Shown: positions 45,200 to 54,093, counted from the first letter of the stretch. The stretch: DNA of 64,000 nucleotides from an uncultured Roseburia sp. (GCA_947088345.1 CAMUGE010000007.1:25783-89782), one strand, 5' to 3'. Notes: a model not told the origin generated them from the sequence alone. Translations and numbers: made by a program.

Positions 45200-48100
45200 T
45201 TACTTGATTTTAATTCTTATCTTTGCCGTCTTTTTGGAGCCGTCTGTTGCTTTCGCTGTGATCGTAACACGTTTTCCTTTTCCGGCTTTTTTTGCTGTTA
45301 CGACGCCTTTTTTCGAGACTGTCGCATATTTTTTATTGCTTGTCGTCCACTTTAACTTCTTGCTGGCTGCCGGGCTGTTTGTCGTGACAACCGCTTTGAT
45401 TGTCAGTTTCTTTCCGGCTTTTACCGATGCCTTTGCTGTAAGTTTAATTTTTGTTACAAGCGCTTTTTTGATCTGAAGACGATAAGTTCCCTTTATGCCT
45501 GAACCGTCAGCTGCCTTTGCAGTAATTACAACAGATTTCCCCGCGCCCGCCTTTTTCGGGGTTACAATACCGCTCTTGCTGACCGTCGCATATTTTGTAT
45601 TGCCGCTGCTCCAAATTACCTGTTTGTTTGCAGCGTTCAGCGGCAGTACTTCTGCTTTGAGTGTCAGTTTATTGCCCACGACAACTTTGTTCGATTTTGC
45701 CGTGACGCGGATCGACTGAACTTTTGCCTGCAGCTGTGAATCGCCCGAATTTTGGTCTGTCGGTTTCGGATTGGTCGGCAGCGGATCAGTTGGTTTTGGA
45801 TCGGTTGGCAGCGGATCGGTTGGCAGCGGATCAGTCGGTTTTGGATCGGTCGGTTCCGGATCGGTTGGCAACGGATCGGTCGGCAGCGGATCAGTCGGTT
45901 TTGGATCGGTTGGCAACGGATCGGTTGGCAACGGATCAGTCGGTTTTGGATCGGTCGGTTTTGGATCCGTCGGCAGCGGATCCGTCGGTTCCGGTTCGGT
46001 CGGTTTTGGATCCGTCGGTTCCGGATCAGTTGGCTTTGGATCCGTCGGCAGCGGATCCGTCGGTTCCGGTTCGGTCGGTTCCGGGTCCGTCGGTTCGGTC
46101 GGCTCTGGATCGGTCGGTTCCGGGTCTTTTGGTTTTGATACGGTAACGGTTATACCTCCTGTCGACGCGTTCACGGTTTTTCCTGCCTCATCCGTAACAG
46201 TCAGGCGGCAGGTAAGCGTTACGTCACCCTCCTCTACGCCAAAGGATGCTCCCGTTTTTTCAAATTCCCATGACAGATGGTTCCGTCCCGGATTTAACTG
46301 TACCTGTTTGGAAATAGAACTTACTTTTTCCTGTTTCTCATCAAAAAATTCTGCATTTAATGTCACATTCCGTGCAGAGGCAGAATTTGATATCAATTCT
46401 GCAGATATGGTTCCGCCCAGTTCATTTTTCTCATCACAGGCAGCTTCCGCCAAAAACTCTTTTATTTTCACAGAAAAATCTGCATCGCCCGCTACAAACG
46501 AGCTGACGGTCTGCCCGTTTTCCACTGCGGCAGTCTGCCCGTCGATGGTAACGGCCGCGTCATTTTGTACGTTTACAGTAATCGCGCCCTCCTGTGACAC
46601 AGTAACGGCTGCATCGTCTGTTATCTCAATGGACCGCTCCATTCCCTGCTCATTAACCAGATTGATAACCGTTGTTTTCGGCTCTGCAGAATCAGATTCC
46701 ACTGCAATTGTAAGATCGCCCTCATTCCCGCCGGTACTGTTTACTGTAAGCACGGCGTCCCGATCAGAAGACGTAATCTCTGCGAAACTGTCCTCCGATG
46801 CCATATAGAATGTAACAGACTGCTGTTCTTTTGTACCGGTCTTTGTCTGGCTGCCCGCATCCGCCGCCTGATCTGCACGGATCTGGTAATTCCCTTCCGG
46901 CAGCACATAACTTCTGATTCCGGAAAACGTATCGTCGGCCGCACCGTTTAAGTGCATCTGCTCATACGCGCCCTCTATCTGGTCAATCCCCTCTCCGGCT
47001 TCGTTCGTCAGGCTGACATGATCGCTGTCAATCGACAGGTAGACAGATGTATCAACCGTGCTGTCGTGCAGCACAACGCCGGACATTGCGTTTGCAAACG
47101 TACTGTAATTCATATAGGATGCCGAACGATACGGCCCGTATTCTATTGCGCTCAAATCTTTCTTTACAGTCAGTGTCTGCAGGGCCCGCGGTTCGTTGGG
47201 GTCGTATATCTTCATCAGGAAATCGCCGTTGTCCGCCTGTTCGACAGAAACCGGAACTACCGCATGGCCGGCATTCTCTGAACAGATTACCATAATCACC
47301 GGATCTGCATCGGAATCAACGGACAGCCCGCCGGAGCGCTCAAAATCCTCCACCCGCTGAATCAGAGTGCGCAAACTGTTATAGTTTCTATAAACAGCCC
47401 CGCTGCTTGACGCTATGGACGGCTTATACTGTGAAATCTGCCCCGCCTCAATCAGTCTGGTCAGTTTCGCGGATGCACTCATCGGTGCAGGAACCGCAAA
47501 CAGATCCTGTGCGGACACTCCGTAATCAGAAAGCCGGTACTCTTCCGGGTTTTCATAAAAGGAAAGCGTCGTGGCCGCCATCCCGTAACAGCTGCCGCCC
47601 CATTTCTCATTGACGACATAATAATAGGTTCCTTTAATAATACTGTCCAGTACATCGACATAGCGCTGTCTGGGAATCCTGTAATCCACAGGATAGCCGA
47701 AAGAAGCATGGCTGTTTGCAAACGAATAATGATCTTTTTGTTCCGTATAAAATTTCGTAAGGCCGCACACAGGGATACTGTTCCAGACCCCGCCAAGCGC
47801 CTCCCAGTCTGCGTTGGGACTCCGATAATAAAACGTCAGCCCGGCTGCGCAGCCGTCAAACCCGTCCTGCGCCAGGGACGCCGGTACATTTCCGTAAAAA
47901 TATACTTTTTCCAGCGCCTGACAGCCCGAAAACGCGCCGGATGAAACCGCGGCTGTTTTAGCCGGGATATTTACGGAGCGAAGAGACGCGCACCCGCCAA
48001 ATGCATTCTGACCGATCCCGGTTACGCTCTCCGGAATCAGCATGCCGGTCAGCGCGCTGCAGCCGGAAAATACATCCGCATCAATCACCGTAAGACGTGC

Positions 48101-50095
48101 GCCGAGAGAAACATTCGTCAACGCCGTATTATTCGAAAAGGCTCCTGCTCCAAGCTGCGCCGCTTTTTCCAGCGTCAGCGAAGTCATCGCCGTATTGTTC
48201 GAAAAGGCTCCTGCTCCGACTGTCTCAGCCGAAGCGATATCATGTCCCCACATTTTAACACAGTCCAAAAACGCATTGTCGCCGATTGTGACGAGACTTT
48301 CGTCCGTCTCAATCAGAAGCAGTTTTTGCGCATTTGCAAACGCGTTGCTGCCGATTTTTGTAACGCCGTTGGCATAGACCGTCTGAATCTCACCTACGTA
48401 ACCGCTCCAGGGCGCAGGCGCTTCCTCTGTAAAATCCGGAATCTCCCCGGTACCGCTAAAGGTCAGTTTTCCGTTTGACTCCTCAAACAGGAATGAAAGC
48501 GCATCAAAGCTGCCCTCCGTCTGGCCTGTCAGGTTCGGATTCCACTCTGCGGATTTATTGCCTAAAATTGATTTCCACTGGCTTGTATCCCAACCGGTAG
48601 TACCTTTTGCAAGATAATAAAGGAGATCTTTATGACTATGATCAAAACATGAGATGCCCCCAACCTCAGGTGCATTTCCTGCAAAATATACTTCTTTCAG
48701 ATTTTTATTGTACCAGACTGCATAGTCGTCAATTTTTGCCAGCGACTCCGGCAGGTACAGCTGCTCCAGCAAATTCGCCCCCTGTATCGCGTATGTGTCA
48801 ATCTTTGTTGTCTCCGGCAGAGCCGAATATGACGTATCGGCTTTTTTCGCCGGATACAGATACAGCCTTTGGTGGTCTTTACTGTAAAGAACGCCGTCAA
48901 CCGTTTCGATATACGGATTTTCACTGTTTACTTCAATATTCTCCAGCGCCTCACAAGTTTTGGCAAATCCGCTTTCAATTATCTCAAGCCCTTTCCCCAG
49001 CTTTATGGTATTCAATTTGTCACAATTTGAAAATGATTCTTTCTTCACTGTCTGCACCGAATCAGGGAACGTTATGGATTCCATCAAACTGCAGGCAGCA
49101 AAAGCGCTTTCGTTAATTGTTTTTACACCATCCTGAATATGAATTTCTGTCAAGGGATTTTTTGACGCACATACAATTACGCTCTCCGGTATGCCGTCCG
49201 CCGACTTCTGATAGAGCACATTGTCAACTGCCTCAAACACCGTATTTTCCGGCGCAACCTCAATTCCTGTCCAGCTGCCGTAACTTGTGAAAAAAGCTTT
49301 CGTTCCGATAGACGTCACATTTTTCGGAATTGTAAGCGTCCCGGCCATGCTAGTATTGTAAAACGCTTTCTCTCCAATTGTAGTCAGACTGTCCGGAAAC
49401 TTGATGCTGCGAAGTTTCTTAAAGTTTAAAAATGCCTCGCTTCCAATCGTCTCAAGTCCTTCATTAAATACAAGTTCTGTCACATTATTTCCATACGCCA
49501 TATCACCCGGGTCAAACGCACCCGACCCGATCGTCTTTAGTCCCGTCCCAAACTGAATCGACGTTACTGATTTTGTCTTGTAAAACGCACCGTTTCCAAT
49601 GGATTCGACACGATCCGGTATTGTGATTGATGTAAGCTGGGTACAGCCATAAAATGAGCGATATCCGATTTGCGTAAGGCTCTCGGGCAGTTTCAGCGTT
49701 TTTATGCTGACCAGATCCGCAAATGCATTGCCTGAAATTGTTGTAACACCCTCTTCTATACATAGGGTTTTAATTTGCCCTCTGTACGAATGCCATGGAT
49801 AATAAGATGGATCAACAGCAGTCCACATCGGAAAATCCCCGCTCCCATTAGGATCGGTCAGTGAGATCGTCAGTTTATAGGGTGTTGCAGACAGATCCCA
49901 GTCATCTGGTGTATCCTCCGTCAATGTCCACGTCAGATTTGATGTAGTATGATCATTCTCCACTATACCTGTCATGGGGCCAGTGGATGTCTCCTCCGCA
50001 TGGACAACCGTATTTTCATATCCCGGCACTGAAATGACGCCAATGAGCAATGCAGATATCAATAAATAGCATATTACTCTTTTCAGTCGTTTCAT
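45200..50095 (-). CDS. BspA-type leucine-rich-repeat surface protein with cysteine-protease-like domain and Big_2 domains
   Basis: A 1631-residue exported protein. Signal peptide: about residues 1-34. Two blocks of BspA/LRR_5 repeats (about 85-500 and 575-790; for example ITIPDRVESIGNGAFY, LIPESVTGIGQNAFGGC). Between about 800 and 1020 lies a globular domain with WGGSCYGMAAT (Cys836), AGHAVVPV (His944) and IYDPNEP (Asp965), the order and spacing of a papain- or C39-like triad. Beta domains follow, then a Pro-Thr-Asp spacer (about 1322-1447) and two Ig-like Big_2 domains at the C-terminus (VTAKSNKVVVGNKLTLKAEV; LTAKASVKAGKKLTIKAVV). No LPxTG motif is seen. A G15 tract lies 88 bp upstream. Adhesion is the usual role of such proteins. 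Confidence 0.88.
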   Translation of the reverse strand: MKRLKRVICYLLISALLIGVISVPGYENTVVHAEETSTGPMTGIVENDHTTSNLTWTLTEDTPDDWDLSATPYKLTISLTDPNGSGDFPMWTAVDPSYYPWHSYRGQIKTLCIEEGVTTISGNAFADLVSIKTLKLPESLTQIGYRSFYGCTQLTSITIPDRVESIGNGAFYKTKSVTSIQFGTGLKTIGSGAFDPGDMAYGNNVTELVFNEGLETIGSEAFLNFKKLRSIKFPDSLTTIGEKAFYNTSMAGTLTIPKNVTSIGTKAFFTSYGSWTGIEVAPENTVFEAVDNVLYQKSADGIPESVIVCASKNPLTEIHIQDGVKTINESAFAACSLMESITFPDSVQTVKKESFSNCDKLNTIKLGKGLEIIESGFAKTCEALENIEVNSENPYIETVDGVLYSKDHQRLYLYPAKKADTSYSALPETTKIDTYAIQGANLLEQLYLPESLAKIDDYAVWYNKNLKEVYFAGNAPEVGGISCFDHSHKDLLYYLAKGTTGWDTSQWKSILGNKSAEWNPNLTGQTEGSFDALSFLFEESNGKLTFSGTGEIPDFTEEAPAPWSGYVGEIQTVYANGVTKIGSNAFANAQKLLLIETDESLVTIGDNAFLDCVKMWGHDIASAETVGAGAFSNNTAMTSLTLEKAAQLGAGAFSNNTALTNVSLGARLTVIDADVFSGCSALTGMLIPESVTGIGQNAFGGCASLRSVNIPAKTAAVSSGAFSGCQALEKVYFYGNVPASLAQDGFDGCAAGLTFYYRSPNADWEALGGVWNSIPVCGLTKFYTEQKDHYSFANSHASFGYPVDYRIPRQRYVDVLDSIIKGTYYYVVNEKWGGSCYGMAATTLSFYENPEEYRLSDYGVSAQDLFAVPAPMSASAKLTRLIEAGQISQYKPSIASSSGAVYRNYNSLRTLIQRVEDFERSGGLSVDSDADPVIMVICSENAGHAVVPVSVEQADNGDFLMKIYDPNEPRALQTLTVKKDLSAIEYGPYRSASYMNYSTFANAMSGVVLHDSTVDTSVYLSIDSDHVSLTNEAGEGIDQIEGAYEQMHLNGAADDTFSGIRSYVLPEGNYQIRADQAADAGSQTKTGTKEQQSVTFYMASEDSFAEITSSDRDAVLTVNSTGGNEGDLTIAVESDSAEPKTTVINLVNEQGMERSIEITDDAAVTVSQEGAITVNVQNDAAVTIDGQTAAVENGQTVSSFVAGDADFSVKIKEFLAEAACDEKNELGGTISAELISNSASARNVTLNAEFFDEKQEKVSSISKQVQLNPGRNHLSWEFEKTGASFGVEEGDVTLTCRLTVTDEAGKTVNASTGGITVTVSKPKDPEPTDPEPTEPTDPEPTEPEPTDPLPTDPKPTDPEPTDPKPTEPEPTDPLPTDPKPTDPKPTDPLPTDPLPTDPKPTDPLPTDPLPTDPEPTDPKPTDPLPTDPLPTDPKPTDPLPTNPKPTDQNSGDSQLQAKVQSIRVTAKSNKVVVGNKLTLKAEVLPLNAANKQVIWSSGNTKYATVSKSGIVTPKKAGAGKSVVITAKAADGSGIKGTYRLQIKKALVTKIKLTAKASVKAGKKLTIKAVVTTNSPAASKKLKWTTSNKKYATVSKKGVVTAKKAGKGKRVTITAKATDGSKKTAKIRIKIK
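45755..46131 (-). repeat. Pro-Thr-Asp tandem repeat coding region
   Basis: Inside the LRR protein gene, units such as PTDP followed by EP, KP or LP recur about 28 times. The DNA repeats in 12- to 24-bp multiples with few codon changes, so it can expand or contract in frame. The peptide is a rigid spacer between the surface domains and the Big_2 domains. Confidence 0.9.
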
Positions 50096-50182
50096 AGAAT
50101 AAATACCTCCTTTTTCATATAGATTACGTATTTGACAATTGTCTGCTCCCGTTCTTTACGTTCTACAACAATAAAATACGCA

Positions 50183-50197
50183 CCCCCCCCCCCCCCC
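50183..50197 (-). repeat. Homopolymeric G15 tract upstream of the LRR surface protein gene
   Basis: Fifteen consecutive C on the plus strand, G on the coding strand, 88 bp before the ATG. With TTGCGG (50196-50201) as -35 and TATTTT (50173-50178) as -10, the tract fills a 17-bp spacer; alternatively it lies in the 5' untranslated region of the stronger promoter at 50227-50255. Both positions are classic for slippage-controlled expression. Confidence 0.8.
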
Positions 50198-50226
50198 GCA
50201 AAGAAAAGCGTATACTAACCGTATAT

Positions 50227-50255
50227 ATTATATCATAAATTCCAAAATTTTACAA
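50227..50255 (-). promoter_or_regulatory. Sigma-A promoter upstream of the LRR surface protein gene
   Basis: On the minus strand TTGTAA (50250-50255) and TATAAT (50227-50232) are 17 bp apart. Transcription would start near 50220 and cross the G15 tract. The rest of 50096-50312 is AT-rich and holds only the SD AGGAGG before the ATG. Confidence 0.65.
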
Positions 50256-50312
50256 TAACCAATTAAAACAATATTCATTTTTTTGAATTACAAATGTTTA
50301 TTTAGACAATAT

Positions 50313-50849
50313 TTAAAATACAGGCATATGATACTTTATGCAGATTTTTTCAATTGCGGAACGTTCCAGGCCGTTGCCAATAATATGCACATATTCATGG
50401 TGATTTTCTGTGATCATCCAGTTAAATTTTTTATCGGTAATATAATAGTCGCCGATTCCATAAGTATCATTGACAATAAGCCATATGACTGAGGGACTGC
50501 ACTCGGCAATCCAGTATTTTGTATCCTGCCGTTCATCGTCCTCCAAAAACAGGTATACTTTGTCACAATTTACAATTTCAGGCAGCTTTTTCATCCACTG
50601 CCAGGAACCTTCGTTAAAACAGCCGAACTCAATGATGCTATCCATCCCCCTGCGAAATCCGTTTTCAATATTAGACCAGTGAAGTCCGCACGTTTTCGCA
50701 TACGAAGAGTCGATAAAGCGCTCCAGCACTCTCCCATAAACATTTTGCCATTCATAAATGCCGAGAAAACGAAACTCATTTTCCGAAATCTGATTTTCAA
50801 TTAAATATTCGGCCACTTCCCGCCGGAATCCGTTCCATTTAAGATTCAT
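50313..50849 (-). CDS. Unassigned 178-residue protein
   Basis: A soluble, tryptophan-rich protein (YEWQNVYGRVLERFI, GSWQWMKKLP, KVYLFLEDDERQDTKYWI, KFNWMITENHHEYVHIIGNG) that I cannot assign to a family with confidence. The acidic, aromatic alpha/beta pattern and the terminal HHEYVHIIG segment recall small cytoplasmic proteins of the SMI1/KNR4 or immunity type, but no toxin lies next to it. Its start overlaps the 3' end of the class D beta-lactamase gene by 11 bp, so the two are translated from one message. Confidence 0.6.
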   Translation of the reverse strand: MNLKWNGFRREVAEYLIENQISENEFRFLGIYEWQNVYGRVLERFIDSSYAKTCGLHWSNIENGFRRGMDSIIEFGCFNEGSWQWMKKLPEIVNCDKVYLFLEDDERQDTKYWIAECSPSVIWLIVNDTYGIGDYYITDKKFNWMITENHHEYVHIIGNGLERSAIEKICIKYHMPVF

Positions 50850-51723
50850 TAAAATACTCCTCTACAAGCCGGACGGCAATATTTTTCGCCGTCGCGCCGG
50901 ATGCATTTTTTTCATCTGACTTTCCAAGATAAATACAAAAAGTGATTTGTTTTTCTGCTGTTTCTGCAAACCCGGCAAACCACGCGTCTACAAGGACTCC
51001 GTTTGCTTTTCCCATCCCTGTTTTTCCATAGATCATAAGCTCTGACTGATTCTGTTCCCCCACTTTCATAACTTCTTTGAGCGCAGTTATTGTCTCCTTT
51101 GCATACGGCGAATCAGACCCGAAAATGCGCTCCATCACTTCCGCCTGCTCTTTGGGTGATATTTTTAGAGATGACTCAATCCAGAAACCGGTCAGCGCAC
51201 GGTTTTGATTATTTGTATTTAAGCGCCCCTCCCAGTCGGAAATATCCTGATTCCATTTTTCGTTCCAGAATATCTCTTTGCTCCAGACGCGTACGGATGC
51301 ATCCGGGTCAATGATCCCGTGCTCTAAGGCGATCAGAGACGATATTATTTTAAAAGTTGAGCATGGCGATCTTCTGGTTTCGGCAAGACTGCGATTATAA
51401 ACTGTATAGCGCCTGTCAGATACATCATAGATCACTGCCGCTCCGTTTAAACCTTCAAAATACTCTGAAAAATCCGCTTCGACAAATTCCGGTTCCGACA
51501 TGATTTCGTTCGACGCAGTCTCTGTCGATTTTTCTTCCACTGCGGTTTGATTCTGTTCGAAAACCTCTGTCTGATTGCCTTTATCTGCTTTGGGTGTCTC
51601 TTCCGTACTCTCTTGTACGGCAGACGGCTCATCAGCCGGCTCTCTGCCGGCGCAGCCGCCGGAAAGCAGCAGACATAAAATCGCTGCGCCGATCGCCCTC
51701 GTTTTCGCTGTCTTTCTGTGCAT
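50839..51723 (-). CDS. Class D beta-lactamase homolog (lipoprotein) with a probable internal deletion
   Basis: A 294-residue lipoprotein (LSGGC, Cys24), followed by an acidic linker of about 60 residues and a penicillin-recognising domain. It keeps the class D nucleophile motif STFK (Ser122, Lys125), FW.E.W near 152-157, GFWIESSLKISPKEQ and KTG (234-236, YGKTGMG). The stretch that should hold the second motif (S-x-V) and the Y-G-N motif, normally about 35-40 residues between the W-N-x-D and D-I-S segments, is missing: the text runs WNQD-ISDW. Without these residues hydrolysis is doubtful; penicillin binding may remain. SD GGAGG precedes the ATG, and a promoter is at 51769-51796. Confidence 0.8.
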   Translation of the reverse strand: MHRKTAKTRAIGAAILCLLLSGGCAGREPADEPSAVQESTEETPKADKGNQTEVFEQNQTAVEEKSTETASNEIMSEPEFVEADFSEYFEGLNGAAVIYDVSDRRYTVYNRSLAETRRSPCSTFKIISSLIALEHGIIDPDASVRVWSKEIFWNEKWNQDISDWEGRLNTNNQNRALTGFWIESSLKISPKEQAEVMERIFGSDSPYAKETITALKEVMKVGEQNQSELMIYGKTGMGKANGVLVDAWFAGFAETAEKQITFCIYLGKSDEKNASGATAKNIAVRLVEEYFNES

Positions 51724-51768
51724 TCCGCCTCCTGTCGCGGCTTCGCCGCATTTTCCTATTTTGTTTTA

Positions 51769-51796
51769 AGTATAACACAATTTCTCCATGTCTCAA
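51769..51796 (-). promoter_or_regulatory. Promoter of the beta-lactamase homolog
   Basis: On the minus strand TTGAGA (51791-51796) and TATACT (51769-51774) are 16 bp apart, with an extended TGT before the -10. The leader contains a small GCGGC/GCCGC hairpin just before the ribosome site. Confidence 0.65.
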
Positions 51797-51998
51797 CATT
51801 TAAAATTATAAATCTCTTTTTTCGCCGCAGGACACACCCGGTTGGCATACTGTGCGCTGTGAAGTTCCTGCTTGGCAATAATCGGGCATTTTCCTTTCCT
51901 CTACGTCTATTCGTCTGGTCGCCAGAGAGCGAGATGCCTGGCGAGGGTGCGGACGGCAGCCTTTTTATCTATTTATTCTGCAAAGCTCAATACAAGAC
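51797..51998. other. Intergenic stretch with a possible decayed coding remnant
   Basis: Between the divergent beta-lactamase and EAL promoters. The stretch 51800-51960 has higher GC than the flanks. On the minus strand one frame gives a short tail, CPIIAKQELHSAQYANRVCP, running to a TGA near 51802, preceded by stops. It looks like the end of a lost cysteine-containing gene, but I cannot name it. No RNA family was recognised. Confidence 0.35.
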
Positions 51999-52027
51999 TT
52001 GTATTTGGAAGAAAATTGAAATATAAT
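51999..52027 (+). promoter_or_regulatory. Sigma-A promoter of the EAL gene
   Basis: TTGTAT (51999-52004) and a perfect TATAAT (52022-52027) are 17 bp apart, 57 bp before the ATG. Confidence 0.7.
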
Positions 52028-52083
52028 AAATATAATTACGGCATATTCTTAATAACGAATTTTTACAATGAGAGGTAGTAATT

Positions 52084-53988
52084 ATGCATATACAGATTCA
52101 ATGCTGCGGAATTATTCTGATGCTGACGCTTTACTTTTTTTATATGCGTCAGAAACGAATCTCTTTAAATTCGCAAAAAGCATTTTTACGAGTCTTCTGG
52201 GCGACTTTTATCTGCCTTTCCATGGATGTGCTGTCCATCGGCGCAATCCAAAACCGCCATCTGATGCCGGAACCGTTCGTCAAATTTATCGCGAAAAGTT
52301 ATCTGGTTACGCTTCTTTTTGTTGCGCTTGGCGCATTATCTTATATTTGTGTCGATATTTACACACGGGAAGAAGTATACCGAAAAAAAATGAAACCTTA
52401 TCTGTTTCTGGCGTCACTCGCCACAGTCGGCGCCTACCTTGCTCCTATTACATACCACTTTGCTGAGGACAAAAAGACTGTGCTCTACACACACGGTCCG
52501 AGCCTTTATGTCACTTACGGAATGGCGCTGGTTTTTTTCATCCGAATCTTTTTTCTTCTGAAAAAAGAAAAAGCAAACATTAACCCGAGGCGCAGGGAAG
52601 CCGTTTGTATCTGGCTTTTTGTCTGGCTTGCCGCATCTCAGATCCAGTTTATGTATACCAATGTCCTGATTGTAGGCTTTGCCGGCTCCATAGGCGTCAT
52701 GGTACTCTATCTGAAGCTGGAAAACCCAGAGACAAACCTTGACCGGTCAACCGGACTGTTTAGCAGCAGCGCACTGTTCCAGTATACGAAACAGTTATTT
52801 GACAGTGATAAAGATTTTTCGGCTCTTGCAATTGTGTTTGAAAACACCGCTTATCAAAATGTTCCAATGGAACAAAGGCCGTTTATCAAAATGGAAATCA
52901 TTGAATACCTGCTGAAGCTGCCGGATGTTCTTTGCTTTAAGAATGCAGAAGACGAATTTTTCATTTTATTTGATGACACTGCGACGTCAGAACATCATGC
53001 TGCCAGAATCCGGGAAAGATTCGAAGCAGGGTGGGGGAATCATCATTCATCTTTTGTTCATCCATACTGGTTTTATCTGCCGCATGCTTCCGTTACACAG
53101 CGGGCGGAACAACTGCTTCTGCTGATTCGTCACCTCAGGCAGGATGCAAAAGAATTTTCCGAGAGTGATTTTCTTTGCATCGGCGCGGACAGTGTTAATC
53201 AGATGCTGCACAAAAAAGAAACGGAACAATTAATTTTGGAAGCAATGGAATCAGATCGTGTGGATTTATACTATCAGCCTATTTTTTCTACAGAAGAACA
53301 ACGCATTACATCAGCGGAAGCTCTGGTACGTATCCGTGACCGTGAGGGACAGCTGATCCAGCCCGGTTTATTTATCGATATTGCAGAAGAAAACGGCATG
53401 ATTTTAAAACTTGGAGAAATTGTATTTGAAAAAGTATGTCAGTTCATTTATAAACACCCGCTGGAACGGCTCGGGATGCATTATATTGAAGTAAATCTCT
53501 CTGTTGTTCAATGCGCCTATGAGCGTCTGGCAAACGATTATATTCAAATTATGAAAAAATACGAGATTGCCCCTTCACAGATTAATCTGGAGATTACGGA
53601 ATCCGCTTCAACAAACGCAAAAAAAATTCTGCAAAATAATATGGAAGAACTGATTGAATACGGCGTATCATTTTCACTGGATGATTTCGGGACCGGACAA
53701 TCCAATTTGAATTATATCGTTGACATGCCGGTTGATCTGATCAAATTTGACCGAAGTATGACAAATTCTTACTTTGAAAACGGCAGAGCAAAATATGTGA
53801 TGGACGCCGCCATCCATATGATACACGGCATGAACCTTGAAATTGTATCGGAAGGAATTGAGACAAAAGAACAATATCAGACCATGAAAGACCTTGGAAT
53901 CAACCATATTCAGGGATATTACTTTTCAAAACCACTGCCGGAGGAAGATTTTATCCGATTTCTTTTGGAACAGCCCGGCCAGGAATAG
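52084..53988 (+). CDS. Membrane-bound EAL-domain c-di-GMP phosphodiesterase
   Basis: A 634-residue protein. The first 220 residues form about seven or eight TM helices. A divergent GGDEF-like domain follows (about 225-370; DRSTGLFSSSALFQYTKQ, DVLCFKNAEDEFFILF) without an active GGDEF motif. The EAL domain (about 375-630) keeps its active-site residues: SAEALVRIRD, EVNLSVVQ, INLEITES, FSLDDFGTGQSN, LIKFDRSM, VSEGIET and the YYFSKPL end. It should degrade c-di-GMP. SD GAGAGGTAG precedes the ATG. It works in the same second-messenger network as the HD-GYP protein of the che cluster. Confidence 0.93.
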   Translation: MHIQIQCCGIILMLTLYFFYMRQKRISLNSQKAFLRVFWATFICLSMDVLSIGAIQNRHLMPEPFVKFIAKSYLVTLLFVALGALSYICVDIYTREEVYRKKMKPYLFLASLATVGAYLAPITYHFAEDKKTVLYTHGPSLYVTYGMALVFFIRIFFLLKKEKANINPRRREAVCIWLFVWLAASQIQFMYTNVLIVGFAGSIGVMVLYLKLENPETNLDRSTGLFSSSALFQYTKQLFDSDKDFSALAIVFENTAYQNVPMEQRPFIKMEIIEYLLKLPDVLCFKNAEDEFFILFDDTATSEHHAARIRERFEAGWGNHHSSFVHPYWFYLPHASVTQRAEQLLLLIRHLRQDAKEFSESDFLCIGADSVNQMLHKKETEQLILEAMESDRVDLYYQPIFSTEEQRITSAEALVRIRDREGQLIQPGLFIDIAEENGMILKLGEIVFEKVCQFIYKHPLERLGMHYIEVNLSVVQCAYERLANDYIQIMKKYEIAPSQINLEITESASTNAKKILQNNMEELIEYGVSFSLDDFGTGQSNLNYIVDMPVDLIKFDRSMTNSYFENGRAKYVMDAAIHMIHGMNLEIVSEGIETKEQYQTMKDLGINHIQGYYFSKPLPEEDFIRFLLEQPGQE

Positions 53989-54010
53989 CTGCAGCTCTCT
54001 CTTTCTCAAA

Positions 54011-54050
54011 TTGCGAGCGCAGTTCACATTCGCTTTATGCGCAGACGCAA
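54011..54050 (-). repeat. Family 2 leader repeat, degenerate copy D
   Basis: Minus-strand TGCGCATAAAGCGAATGTGAACTGCGCTCGCA is recognisably the family 2 core, with stem mismatches and no SD or gene following; reading on leads into the antisense of the EAL gene. Confidence 0.6.
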
Positions 54051-54093
54051 AATCCCGTATAAAGACTTTTATTTTTCACGCTTTCACCCACTC

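Noticed and set aside
45755-46131. CRISPR-like regular repeats
   Set aside because: Units are short, of unequal length, without unique spacers, and lie in frame inside a coding sequence.
45771-46808. Long plus-strand ORF of Gly-Ser-Val repeats
   Set aside because: It is the exact antisense of the Pro-Thr-Asp repeat in the LRR protein, lacks a ribosome site and is produced by the codon pattern of the real gene.
51797-52083. c-di-GMP riboswitch before the EAL gene
   Set aside because: No GEMM-type conserved bases or paired tetraloop-receptor pattern could be found on either strand.
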